Below the pieces are notes generated by a model. That model searched no databases, was not told the DNA's origin, and saw only the letters and a program-made list of their open reading frames with translations. A stretch of DNA of 64,000 nucleotides, taken from Eonycteris spelaea. Taxonomy: Eukaryota; Chordata; Mammalia; Chiroptera; Pteropodidae. The DNA lies in assembly GCA_003508835.1 (NCBI GenBank), contig PUFA01000012.1, positions 17,340,001-17,404,000 of the forward strand, given 5' to 3'. Shown piece after piece: positions 13,101 through 26,800 of the stretch (positions are counted from its first letter, which is position 1; every line of letters starts with the position of its first letter). The position numbers were made by a program, and so were the translations under genes.

Positions 13101-16100
13101 AAACTTCCGGAGTGGCTGAAGTATCCTGCATTCCTGTCAGCAATATAAGTGAGTTCCAGTTGCTCTACAACCTTGTCGGCACTTGGTATTATCAATATTT
13201 TTAATTTTAGTCATTCTAATAGGTCTGTAGAGATATCCCATTATATATGGTTTTACTCTGCATTTCCCTAATGGTTAAGATGTCCCTAATGTTATAAGAT
13301 GTTAAACATCTTTTCATTGCTTATTTGCCACCTTTATATCCTTTTTAGTGAAGTGTCTATTCGACCCTTTGACCATTTTAAAATTGTTCATTGTTTTCTT
13401 TTTGCTGATTTTTTGAGAATTCTTTATATATTCTGGATACAAGTCCTTTGTTGGATATCTAATTTGCAAATACTTTCTCCTAGTCTATAGCTGGTTTTCT
13501 TAAATTCTGTTAATAGTGTCTTTTGCAGAAAAAAAAAAAACTTTTAGTTTTGATTAAGTCCTAGACATCAATCTTTTATGGATCTTGCTTTCAGTATCAT
13601 GTCTAAGAACTCTTTGCCTACCCTCAAGTTCAGAATATTTCCTGTGTTTTCTTCTAAAATTTTTATAGTTTATGTTTTATACTTAGATCTAAAACCTATT
13701 TTGAGTTAATCTTGACTATAAAGTATGAGATTTAGGTCGTTTCTTTTTTTTGCATATGGATAAACAATTGTTCCAACACTATTTATGGAAAAAGTTATCC
13801 TTTCAACATTGAATTTCTTTAGCACGTTTGTCGAAAATCAAATGGCTACATGTGTGCCAGTCTAGCTCTGAACTCTTTATTCTGTTCCATTGATCTGTAT
13901 TGTCTATCCCTTTACCAATACCACACTGTTCTGATTATGTAGCTTTATTTTAACCTTAAATTTGAATTTTGTGATTCTTTCCACTCCAGTCTTCTTTTTC
14001 AAAATTATTTCACCTATTTGAGTTCCTCTGCTACTCCATGTAAATTTGAAAATCAGTTTATCTATATATATATCTACAATATCTGTACTGGTACATTCCT
14101 TTGTGGCAAAGGGGAAAAGAAAATGCCTGGGATGGGATCAGTCGCTGGTAAATAAAGTAGACACACTCTAGGAGTAAAGGGCATGGCAATAAAAAAAAAA
14201 AAAAGAAATGGGTCAAAACCTAAGAAGACAATAACTGATCTGCTCTGAGTTCATTCTTTGTTATCAGAGTTCTCGTAGGGAATCAACAGGCAGCTTATGT
14301 AGGATTGTGCTTGAGTCCCATGAGGAAGCATGAGTTATTAGCAGCAAATGTGGATTCCCCCTCAGAATCCCAAGTGAAGAACTCTCTAGAGACTAAAATG
14401 AAGAGGCAGTAGCACCACAGGATTAGCACTGGGTCAGCTCTGGGCATGAGTAATATATAATCAGAGACTATTTCTCCTCCAAATAGTAACAGAATGATAG
14501 TTTAATGCCCTTAATTTAGGACGGTTAGGACAAAATAATCTGATTTGTAGATTTACCAGTTACAAGACATACGAAGAGCCAATTTTCAAAAAACTTACAT
14601 ATAAGTAGAACGTTTTACTCTTAACTCTTAATACTACTCAGTAGTATTCAACTGAATAGAGTTTGGTGACCCGGAAGATATTTCCAGACCCCTAAGGATC
14701 TTTAAGTCAGCTTTAATGCATCAAAAAGATTCTGCTTCCCTGACCTTTTAGAGTCTGAATTCTGGATATAAGGGAGCTCTCTATGAACATGTACCCTTTT
14801 CACTCAAGCCTAGATTTCTTAGATTAAGTGATCTGAACACAGATTTTCTGGGAAGTAGAGGTGTTCTAACCTTTAAGCTTAAACACAGGTTTGCTCACCT
14901 GATTGTGAATCCAGAGAGCAGGAGGGTGGTTTGTATATTTCACTGCCAATTCTATCATCCTCTCTTGTTCTAGCAGTCTGGGGCTAGAGCATATTGAGAA
15001 CCCACCAACCACAGAGACTCCTGGGATAAAGAAATCAATCCTAAAAGGAAAAGCAAATAAATTATTACTGTTGAAGCAATTTAAAAAGTGGGTAACAAGG
15101 TAAACAAAACTGACAAACTTAACTAGACTAAGAAAAAAAGAGAAAGAGAAAATTACTAAATTCAAGAATGAAAGAGGGGACATCATCACCAGCCTTACAA
15201 AAATAAAAGATTAAAAGGAATTCTATGAACAACAGTTTGACAAAAAAATTAGATTACTTTGATGAAATGGACAAATTCCCAGAAAGATGCAAACTACCAA
15301 ATTGGACTTAAGAAGAAACAGAAAATCCGACAGACCCATAACAAGTAAATGAATTAAATTAGTAATTTTAAAACTTCCCATGAAGAAAAGAATAGGTTCA
15401 GGTGACATCACTCGTGAATACTCCCAAATATTTAAAGAATACTAATCTTTCACAAACTTTCCCCCCCCAAAACAGTAAACACTTCCCAACTCATTCTATG
15501 AGGCCAGTATTGCTATTACCTTGATACCAAAACCAAAGAAAGATACCACAAGAAAAGAAACTACAAATCAATGTCCCTTGTGAATACAGATGCAAAAATT
15601 CCAGGAATACAAGGTTGGTTTAATATCTGAGAATCAATCAATGGAATACACCAACTAGTAGAATAAAGGACAAAACACACATGATCAATATATGCAGAAA
15701 AGGCATCTGATAAAATTCAACACCTTTATAATAATAAAAATGCTCAACAAATAAGGAATAAATGGGAACTTCTCGACCTGACAAAGGGCATTTACAAGAT
15801 ATCCACAGCTAACATCATATTTAATGGCGAAAGGCTTAGAGTCCCCTACTCCAAGAACAGAAACAAGACAAGGATGTCTGCTCCTACCACCTCTATTCAA
15901 CATTGTGTCAGATGCTCTAACCAAGACAATTAAACAAGAAAATGAAATAAAAGGCATCCAGATTCAAGAGGTTACAGATGACATGATGCTGCATATAGAA
16001 AATCCTAAGGAAATGACTATAAAGATATTAGACAGATTAACAAGTGAAATAAGGTTGCAGAATACAAGGTCAATAACAAAAACCAATTGTATTTCTATAT

Positions 16101-19100
16101 ACTAGTAATAAACCATCTAAATATGAAATTAAGGAAAATAATTCTATTTGTAATAGCATGAAAAGAATAAATTAATTGAGAATAAATTTAACAAAAGAAG
16201 CATATAAGATCTGGACAATGAAAACCACCAAAACTCATTGTATGAAAACATATGAATGACTTAAATAAACAGAAAGATAAATCATGGCCATAAATTGGGA
16301 GACTTAATACTGTTAAGATAGCAATACTCCCAAAATTGATCTCCAGATTCAATGCACTATGTATCAAAATCCAGCTGGTTTCTTTGCAGAAATTTACAAG
16401 TTGATCATAAAATTAATATGGAAATTCAAGGAACCCAGAATCATCAAAAACAATCCCGAAAAAAAACAAATTTGGAGGACACACACCTTCTGATTTCAAA
16501 ACTTTCTATCAAGGTACAGTGATGAAGATACTGTGGAACTGGCATAAAAATAGACCTACAGATCAATGAAAAAGAATTGAGAGTCCAGAAATAAATGCTC
16601 AAATTTACGGTCAGTTGATTTTCAACAACAATACCAACACAGTTCAATGGCAAAAGAGTCTTTTCAACAAATGGTGCTGGGGCAACTGAATATCTACATG
16701 TAAAAAGAATGAAGTCTGACCCCTACCTCACACCATATACAAAGATTAACTTAAAATGGATCATAGACATAAATGTAAAAGCTAAAATTATAAGCTCTTA
16801 GAAGACTTACACAAGAGTAACTCTTCATGGCAATGACACCAAAACACAGGATCAAAAAAGTAAACTAGACTGCATCAAAATTAAAAACTTTTTGCTACAA
16901 ATGATACACCATCATGAGAGTTAAAAGACAACCGACAGACTGAGAAAGTATTTTCAAATCATATATCTGATAAGAAACTTGTATACAGAATATATAAGGA
17001 ACTCTTACAACTCAGTAATAAAAAAAAACAACTCAAAAAAAGTGGGCAAAGGATTTGAATAAAACATATCTTCAAAGACAATATATATGGCTAATAAACA
17101 CATGAAAAGACGTTCAACATCCTATGTTATTAGGGAAATGCAAATCCAAATCACAATGAGTTATTACTTCACACACACTGGGATGAATGGCTAATCAAAA
17201 AGACAATAGCAAGTGTTAGTGAGGATCTGCAGGAATTGGAACCCTTATACATGGTGGTAGGATTGTAAAATGGCACGGCCACTTTGGAAAACAGTTTGGC
17301 AGTGCCTGAAAAGGTTAAACAGAGTTACCGCATGACCCACAACTCCACTCAGTGAGGAAGATATTTATCACACTTTTAAATTCACAAAATATACCCAAGA
17401 GAAATGAAAATATATGTTCACACAAACACTTGCACACAAATGTTCATAGGAGCATTACTGATAACAGCCTAAAAGTGAGAATCTAAATGTTCCATCAACT
17501 GATGAATGTATAAACAAAATGTGGTATAGCCACATCATGGAATAAAGTAGTCACACATGCTACGACATAGATGGACTCTGAAATCATGTTAAGAGAAAGA
17601 AGCCAGCCACAGAAAAGACTACACACTGTGTAAATCCACTGATATGATTCCTTCTAACCACACTTCTAGTCCAGAACTCTTGTAAGTTTCAAGCCCTCAA
17701 TAATTCTATGCCACGGAAACTCTTTTTTTGGTGGAGATTCTAGGAAGTGCAACAAATCTAGTAACATACACCAAGGAAAGAAATTTATAAGAAACTGGGC
17801 CCACAAAAAGTTCTCATCCTAGTGTCCAGGAAACACAAACATCCAATCTAGATGTTATTCACCACCAAGAGAAAAAGTATCGTTTTCCTTAGTTGTTTTC
17901 CACTAGCAGGCTTACGTGAAAAGCGCACAATGTTCTCTATTGATTTGATCTATGACCTTGAAAGATGTTCTCTTTTGATCTATGACCTTAAAGATCTGGT
18001 CATTTCTTTTTTTTTTTTTTTGCATTTAAAAAAAAAAAAAAAAAAAAAGGCAGTTCTGTACTGGAATTGCTCCAGCAAAGGTCCTAGCCTACTTTCACCT
18101 ATATTCACTTGACTTTTCCCATGAATACCTTAATTTCACTTTTGTTTCAGCAAGATACAAATTTTAAAAGATTAAAGTTAACATTTTGTTAACACAATTG
18201 CTATATGCTTTTAGAGAGGAGTTATAATAGTATCTCCACAGTGTCCATGATTAAAAAATACCAATGAGCTACTTTTGCTGCTTCATCTCCTGAACTATAG
18301 TGCCCTCTGCTGCTTGATGCTGCTAAAGACCATTTCAGGTGAGTGAAAGGGAATCCCTCCTCTCTAGAAACTTTAGAAAGACACCCTTAGAAAAAAAGGA
18401 CTCCTTCATTAAATGCTATGGGATCCAAATGACATAAAAACTTCATCTGAATGAATTTAAGGAAATATGCACAACACATATTTAATAAAACATCTGTCCA
18501 AGAAAGGATTGTACACACACACGTGCCTTTAAAAATGCCCTTTGCAGGATTAGCACTCTTAGGGCCAAGAGTTGAGGCGACTACTGCACCCTCAGATGCA
18601 TAAGTATATGAAGAGCTGAGAGAGACAGCCCAATCCTGTGGGGAAGGGCACATACCCACATCCAGCTGTGACACACGAGGCAGCCCTGCCCTGCCCATGC
18701 GCAGCCCAATGCCCAGCACACGGCAGGCACGCGAACGGTGGCTGAATGACGATGCTTCACTATGGGATCCCAGAAGCCCTCAGTTCTCAGCTCCAGCACC
18801 TGGAGCCCCTCGTTCACACCTTGTGCAAACACTATAGACAGCACCTGCTTACCATGTATAGGGACTGTGGTTCCTGTTAGAAATAAAGGTTGCAAGTAGG
18901 TCTTGGTCCCGGCCATGCATAAACTCATCATAATGGAAGAAAAATTAACAAATACATACAATTAAATGGGCCACAACAAAATCTGCTTGGCAAAGAGAGA
19001 AAATGCTCATGATTTGAGATCTGTCTGGAAGGACCTATACTGTACTTAGTAGAGATTTCTTCTTAGCGCCAACATATGTGATACTGATTGTACCAGGTAA

Positions 19101-20821
19101 AATAGTAACAAAGCCATTGTTTTATTTAAAAAAAAAAATTTGATGGGGGGTCAGTTAGGAGCAGTGGGGAGGACAGCAGAGGAAGAAGTGTCAATTCTAC
19201 AAGGGTAGAAGAATTAAGACTTCGCAGAGGAGTCTTAAACACACACAGAACTCACCAGACAAGCAGTGGAGGAGGACACAATCTGAACACACCAAGCAGG
19301 CAGCACGTTCTACATGTGCTCACGCGTGAGTCAGGGCTGCCGAACTCAGCTGTGCAGGTTGTACAGCGTCTACAATGCAGCAGCCATGCTAGAGGCTGGG
19401 GGTAGAGCCCCATTTCTCTCATTTGCTCCTCTAATCTGTTTCTTCTTGGTGTCCTCCTCCTCTCGGTACAGCCCAGTCACCTTCAAGCACAAAAACTTAC
19501 ATTATCTTGTACCAAGTCAGAGATGCACCATCCTCCCTCCAAAACCTCTTTGCCTTTGCTCCCTTCCGGTGATGTCCCGGGCACAGCCCCAGTGTGGCCC
19601 GAGCGCTGTGCACAGCACGAAGGGCATCGTAACAGCGAGACGTGCGCACAGCCACTCCTACGTAGCCTGCTGCTCTTCCAACAGTGTCACTGCAGGAGAA
19701 CTAGCCCAGGAACTAAGAATGGGAATCTGTACCCTGGGCCTCACCGGCACAAATGATCTGACCGACTGGGTGAAACACTGGCTGTAACAAAAAAAAAAAA
19801 AAAAGGAAACTAATAAAGTTAAACATCGGGCACTGTGCTAAATGTCTGACATTTCCCAAGACATATGAATATCACTATTCTTTCTTTAAAGACATGGAAA
19901 CTGAAACGCAGAGAAAGACAGAAAATGCCTATGTCACGGGGAAGACAGAAAAGCAAACATGGGAGCTGGGCAGTCTCCAGAGCTCCAGGAGTGTGATACA
20001 GCCTCCCTCAGAGGAAGGGCCTGGCCCACAGCAGTGAGCACCACACGTAACGCTGAATCTGACAACTCTGGACACTCACGCACTGCATGAGGACTGCGGG
20101 TGGCACACTCCGGCCCCAAGAGGGAGCCCCAATCTTTCTGTCCTCGGGAAGGAGGAATTCTGAGAAAGTCAAGGGCAGGACTCACCAGAGTTAGAAGCTA
20201 AGTGGTGGAACTACTGGCAAGAGAAGCCCAAAAGGTTTAGCCCTGCTCATGAGAGAAACGGTTTTGAGGCAGTTTCTTCTCTCCGGATTGGATTGCTTGA
20301 GATCCTGGAACTGGTTCCTTGTACAGGAACCAGTCCCCTCGAGAGGGCCCAGTAAGAACACGATGCCTCTGGTCTATGTCGAAGGTGTCCACCTAGGATC
20401 TGTGACCAAAGCTCCAGAGCACTGACGCAGGTCTGGGGTCTCCCCGTCACCATTTAGCAGGTGTCAGAGGATTCAGAGATGTGGGATCATGGCCCAGACA
20501 TAGGCCCAACAGGAAAGATAAACCCAAAAGCAATCTTCCCCCTCATAAGCAGCAGTCCACTCTGATAATCCTAACTACACAGACGACACGGCAGCCACAT
20601 CCACTCCCTGATCTTTGCCTCCTCCTAAAAGTGCCACACGAGGTCACTACCAGGATGATGATCTAAGGGAGCCTACAGTGCAAGGCATCCCAGCAACCGC
20701 ACTGAAGGAGTGGACGCCACCAACCTAAGCAAATGCCCATTCTATCACCATGTCAAGTGTCCAAAGGAACTCACAGCCCCTAGAGCCATGCAGTAAGTCA
20801 GTGCTAAGGGAGTAATCTTAA

Positions 20822-20852
<31 letters not shown>

Positions 20853-23800
20853 GAAAAAAAGGTCCACAAGCCAGGAATGAGTGCGGGACACCTGGCAGGG
20901 AAAAGGGCATCCCTAACCGGCCAGAGATGACCACCCCCATGCTTGCCCTCTGAAGCAGGAGTCTGCCAGGCACATACTAAAGCCGGTCCTAACGTCAGTG
21001 ACGTGACTAAATCCATTCACTGATACAGGATATGTAACACCCAACAGTGAATAATTTTATCCTGAGGATCACAATGGGACCCTATTTCTCTATCTATCAC
21101 TAGAGAAATGATGTTTCTCTCATCAGCTAACTACAGTTTGTAAGTGCTAATACACTTGCAGGCACACCACAGTGGCAGCATTATTAACCAGTGTGCAGGC
21201 TTTTTCTAGTCAGGAGACAGGGTATTGGCACGATTCGGAGTTGAAGGCACAGAGACAATGCTGTGCACAGGACACAAACACTCCCACAGCAGGAAAATGG
21301 AGAGACAGATCATTACAATTAAAGTTCCTACTTTTCAATGTAATAACTGCTAAACTATTTTTGAAGGATAAAAATGTTGCCCAACCCCCCCCCAAAAAAC
21401 AGCCCAAATGAATTTAATATGTATCACTGAACATGTGCAAAGATTGCAGTAAATTGCTTCACAAACACAAATTATTGCAATCAGCATCTTGTTTTCTAGT
21501 TCTAAATTCAAAGGCAAACTATTAACACAAGACTGCTAACTCTTGCTATTATCACACTTGCTATTATCACACATCCTCCTTCTAACAAAACCACATTTCC
21601 AGATGGACTGCCAAATTTAGTCAAGTGACTCCTAAGAAATACTACCGAGATTGACATGCCAGAAATTCATTTAAAAATGAATGCTTTATTTAAATAAAGG
21701 AAACATACACCCAAACACACCTTTCCTAAGGAAATACAAGTTGCTTTATTTACAATTCAGCCTGAATTGCAGCTCAGTTGAGGCCAGGAACAGTGGGGCA
21801 CCTGGGCTATTACGCTATCAGCATACTGACCAGTCCACAGAGAATGGAGTGGACTCACGAGTGGGTGTGGGCTGGGCCTGACTGGGGGCTCCTGATGATA
21901 AATTCAGCACCATAATAAACTCAACCCAGATAAAATATGAGTGATGCAGGAATTCAGTTGAGAGGGTAGTTTAGTTAGCTCTGTGATATAACTGGTTATT
22001 ATTTTCAAACTGTGTGTTTATTTTGTATTCCACATAAAGAAGACTCATTTTTGAAAATGTATCAATACCCGCAACTCATAATTCTAGCATATTAGATTAC
22101 TGCAGTGCATTCTATAAGCAAGCATTCTCGCAGAGCAAAATTTCAGAGTTGTGAGCTGCATGGACCAGAATTAGATGCTTTGTTTCAATCTGGAAAACTC
22201 AAGGCAGTAATTTTCATATATGACTAAGAAGGTCACTGGCTTAAAAACCGAGGTAAGCTCTGGGGCCAGGAAAGAAATCATATTCTATGTGCCAAAAAAA
22301 AAAAGAGGCTCCCCCTGAATGGAGATGGTCTAGAATTCTTACTCTTCAGGAGAAATAGCTGGCCACAGAAGCCCTTTCCATAAAATAAAGCAAGCCCTTC
22401 TATCTGATGGCCCCTTCGTACACACTCATAACACTTAGGAAACAGAAGAGCCACTTACCACTGGCCAGCTTTAAAAGAAAAATCCTTATCAGCAACAAGC
22501 AGGCAGAGCCTCTTCACAGACGGTGACTCATTGGCAGCTCCACACACCTTTGCTGCTGACACAACCTTGAGTCAAAAGATGAACCATGGCTGAGGTTAGT
22601 GTGTACACACGCAAAGAACAAATTGCGGCTTTCTGGCAACTCAGGTATTATGAAGATGTGGTTTTTGAACATTGCAAAACAAGGTAAACCACACTCTGCT
22701 TTAAAATTCTGCCTATCACCAGGTGAATGAATTTTAATTATCTTGTTTTTGAGAGACTTGCTAAAATGTAAACTGACTTTTATTCTGCATACCAAAATCA
22801 TCTCAAAGGGGCTATTTAACAAGCATTTATTTGTTGAGTGTCTGCCATGTGTCATGCACCAGGCTGGACACTCCGGGAAGAGCGCTGGGACTTGGAGTCT
22901 GTTTGGCTTCTAAATCCTGTCAGTACTACAGCCTCAGAGTGAGGCCCGCCATTAGCTGTGAGTCTGTGTTTGTTCTGAACCTGCAAGAAATCCATGACAA
23001 GCAAATTTCAAAGTGAAAATAGTAAGCACTTAGAAACTTTATTTTCACAATTTTAGAGTAAATTGTGTGCCTGTTGAATCTAATAATAGAAAGTAAGTTT
23101 GTACTCCTTAAGTCTTTGTTTTAACTTATTTTTTGTAATCCCTTTTTATTATATTTTACAAAACATAAATGGTCTATAACCTTAAAACAACAGCTCTTCA
23201 CTACAGATAGTTTGAGAAGCACTATTCTAAACAACATATCTGGTTTCCAGAAAACCTAAAAAGGTCTGAGTTAGGTACTCTTCAGTCGAGTGCCATCCAC
23301 GACTCAGCAACCCTCAAATTCAAAATGTCTCTATTTCCTTCATTCTGTTTCTTCTGTCTTTGGGTTTCTCTTTCCCCTAAACCTGGGATATCTTCACAAC
23401 GGGCAAGAAAAGACAGCATGACCCCTTCTTCAACGTCCCATTGCTGTTCAACGCCACTTCCGGCAGCAAATCAAGAGCAGTAGCAGGTGATCAAAATACA
23501 GTCATTTTCCTTGGACGGTGTTACTCTCAGAGCTCCACCAAAGGGTGCCTTGAAAATCTGTTCAAGGTCAGTGACCCTCCTGCCCTAACACTAGCTCATT
23601 CAGCCCCTTGTCTCCAATAGGGTTAGGTCTAATCAAACTATCAGTGGGAAACATTCTTAACAATCCACTGGAGAATTCTCAGGACGGATGGTGGTCTCCC
23701 TCACCACTTCGAAATCTCTGTTAAAAATTTCTTTCTCTTACTCCTATGAAGTCCCTTGGCTCTCCTTCTCTTTATTTTGCTAATCTTCTCTCTCTCCTCT

Positions 23801-26800
23801 CCCTGGGAGCAAGTGGGGTGATTTTCCTGCACTGACCTGCACTGCTGATCCTAGTCCTGCCTATCCTCTCTGAAACATTGCTTCATCAGCTCCTACCAGC
23901 CCTTTCCTTCATGTTCAAGTTTTCTTCCTCTAGACCTTCTGCTTCACCAGATGTGATATCCAATGCTGTTTGCCTGTCCTAAACAATTCGGCAACAAAAT
24001 AAAAGCAGCATAGTATGGCTGTTACCAGCATGGGCTCTATTTCTAATCGCCTGCTATTTAATCCTGGCTCCGCAATTTACCCATCATCTGAGTGACTCTG
24101 GGCACGTTACCCTAGCCTGCCTCAGTTATAAAATGAGAATAACAACACCTATACCTCGAGTTGCTGGGAGGATTAAACGAGATAATATATGCAAAGCATT
24201 TATAACACTGTGGTCCATAGTAAGTACATATTCATTACAATGTCAGATTATATATCTTATTGCATTAATTATAATGAATTTATCCATATTGTCATTACCT
24301 TATATATTACACTTTTTCACTTACTATTGTATTTGCCATCACATCAGTGCTGCCATGCTGGACCTCACAGACCCCCATGGGACTGTTCTCATGGATGACA
24401 ATAAGGACCTGTAAATTATGTCGGCCTTTGTACCACATTCTATCAATTACCTTGCTAAAACAAATTTAAAAGCCATACTGTCGTGAAGCTACTTTAGAAA
24501 TTTTGCCTTTAATCCCTACCTCTGATACTTCTTTATCTGACAGAATCTTCCCTTTTCCCTAATGTTCTCCATTACCATGGGTAACCTGGCTGCCGCTCTC
24601 CTACAACTTCCCCTTCCACGGTTGGTGGATGTCTTCCTGAACAAATTCAGTATTTGGTCTCAGTTCTCACTCTCTCTGATCTCTCTGAACCTGATGCTTT
24701 TTACTTCTTTTCCAACCTGACACGTTTTCCTTGCCTGGGAGAGTTGACATTGAATGCTTTGGGTCCTCTCCTGCCCCTATGACCCAATCCTTCTTTACCA
24801 TTCCTCCTCCCACTTCGTCGATGGGACTCTCTCTAATCAGCCTCACCTACTCCCTCTCCCACCTCCAGGCTGAGGCCCTCAAGCATCCCAAAGCTCTAAC
24901 CTCCCACCCTCAACTCATTACTTTTTTTTGCTAATCACAGGCTCACATCTACATTCTCCTGTGAGTAACAACAGCCAATGTCTGGGGACCATTTATCTCT
25001 GGGTTAAACGTTTTATGTGCACTAATTCATTCAGCTAATATGAATAATTATGCCATATCCCAAGACATAGTGTTATCATCTCTATTCTGCAGATGAGGAA
25101 ATGGAAGGGTTCAACAACTTGCTCAAGATGGCTCAGGAACAGCTGAGTCAGGATTCAAACCTAGGTCTGCTTGGCCCTTAATCACCTGATAGTCTTGTCC
25201 CAACAATAAACTCACTTATATGTAGAACTAAATCCACCATATTCATTCAGACATTTCTTGAGCGTGGTGTCCCATACTGGAGATGCAGAGATGGAAAAGG
25301 CTACCCCTGCCCGCTGAAAGCCCCCTAAAATCAGCTGCTTTCCGTCACCAGGATTTCAATCCCAGACCCATTGGACTCAGTAATGTCAAATCTATTTTCA
25401 AGCAGTACATGAGCACGTGCACGCACACACACGCACACACAGTCTTTGGCTCTTCCAGGCATTATGTCCCTAACACAGCCAAGTTCCATAAACTCAGCTC
25501 ATGTCTTTTCTGCCACTTGTACACCCGTCAACAACCTAAGCCAAAAACTTTTTCTTTTCACTTGAACTGCTGCCTTAGCCTCCTTGTCTCTCTCAAAGAA
25601 GCCAACAGGTGAATATTCCTAATGTTCTGACTTCACTGACTTACTCTCAAAAACCTTCAAGGGCTCTCCACATCCCATTACCAAAGAAACAAACAAACGA
25701 AACAAAATGCCAAAAGGCCTTTGTAATTCATTCCAGCTTCAGCTCCTCCTCAATCCCTGTGCTGGAGGTTTACCAGCCAAACTGAGTAACTCACTGGTCC
25801 TCAAAGGCACCTGACACTTGCCCGCCTCCCAAAACACTGCCTCGGTCACTCGGCAGGTACCATACTCTCCGTCCTGTGTAGCGATCCCTCAACCACCATC
25901 CAGGCCCTGCTCAAACACTACCCACCTACCCTCCGCCTGAGGTCTTTCCTCTTCTCTCCACCCTCTCAACTCTACCCATAAAATATTCAGCCTTCCTTAT
26001 CATACTTAGCACATGTTAATGTAAATATAAATACTCATAAAAATGTCTTTTTGACGAGGAATCTTCTTTGTTTGCCACACATTCGATTTTAAATGTTATT
26101 ACAAAGACAAGTAATAAGGATCATCAGAAGATTCTCCCTTACATTATTGCTCTCATTTTTTTTTTTTTGGTTTACAAAAAAACAAATGTTTATTTTATAA
26201 ACATTCATTATTTTCTTTCAATATAATAATCTGTTAACAACAAAACTGAGAGTTAGATTATTTCATCTATGAGAGCTTAACTGGCATCTGTGATTCATGA
26301 ACCAAACTAGATACATAGCTTTAAATACATCCCAAAGAGTCACCTGGTAGCAGAAAAGTCAACATTCATAACCACTGGGGGAAGCAGGGGGAGAAGAACA
26401 CAGAATTTCAGCTGAAACATGTCTGCATTCTTCACAGTCAAATGCCAGTTTATGTGAAATGAAATCACCAAAATTGGCCAATGTCTAAATATAAAATTCC
26501 ATGAAGAAGGGAAAAACGTTACACTTTCTATTGAAAAAGTCATTTACTTGGATTGTCTCTGACCAAAAATGTTCCCAGACGCTTTATGCTTATTGGCATC
26601 AATATAGACAGTAATATATACCTGTCACTCTTTGTCCTAATAATCTGAGCAAAACTGCTAACTGGTGACACGAAATACCTTTAAAAACATGCCTCCCTCT
26701 TAACACTTTGTTCTATTTAATTAATACAAATAATGTACACTATATAAAGGTTTCTAGCAACGTGGAGTAAAAACATCAGCAAAATCCTTCTGAAGGCCGC

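Larger units (their letters stand above)
8873..14898 (-). other. OXNAD1: OXNAD1 intron between coding exons 4 and 5
   Basis: A 6.0-kb intron. It holds a MIR near 10435-10620, a perfect inverted repeat at 10639-10679 and an antisense L1 from about 12570 to 14090. In 8880-10430 and 10790-12560 I see no named element. Confidence 0.9.
15041..22458 (-). other. OXNAD1: OXNAD1 intron between coding exons 3 and 4
   Basis: A 7.4-kb intron. Apart from the L1 at 15090-17652 it holds a T15/A21 hairpin tract (18007-18048), a candidate CTCF site (18299-18313), a poly(A)-ended insert candidate (19314-19804), a likely MIR piece (19815-19930), a 10-bp-arm inverted repeat (20310-20334), an A-rich tail near 20820-20860 and a 15-bp perfect tandem (21542-21571). 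I see nothing named in the rest. Confidence 0.9.

Noticed and set aside
15824..16105. reverse-transcriptase-like ORF
   Set aside because: It is a short surviving piece of a broken L1 ORF2, not a functional gene.
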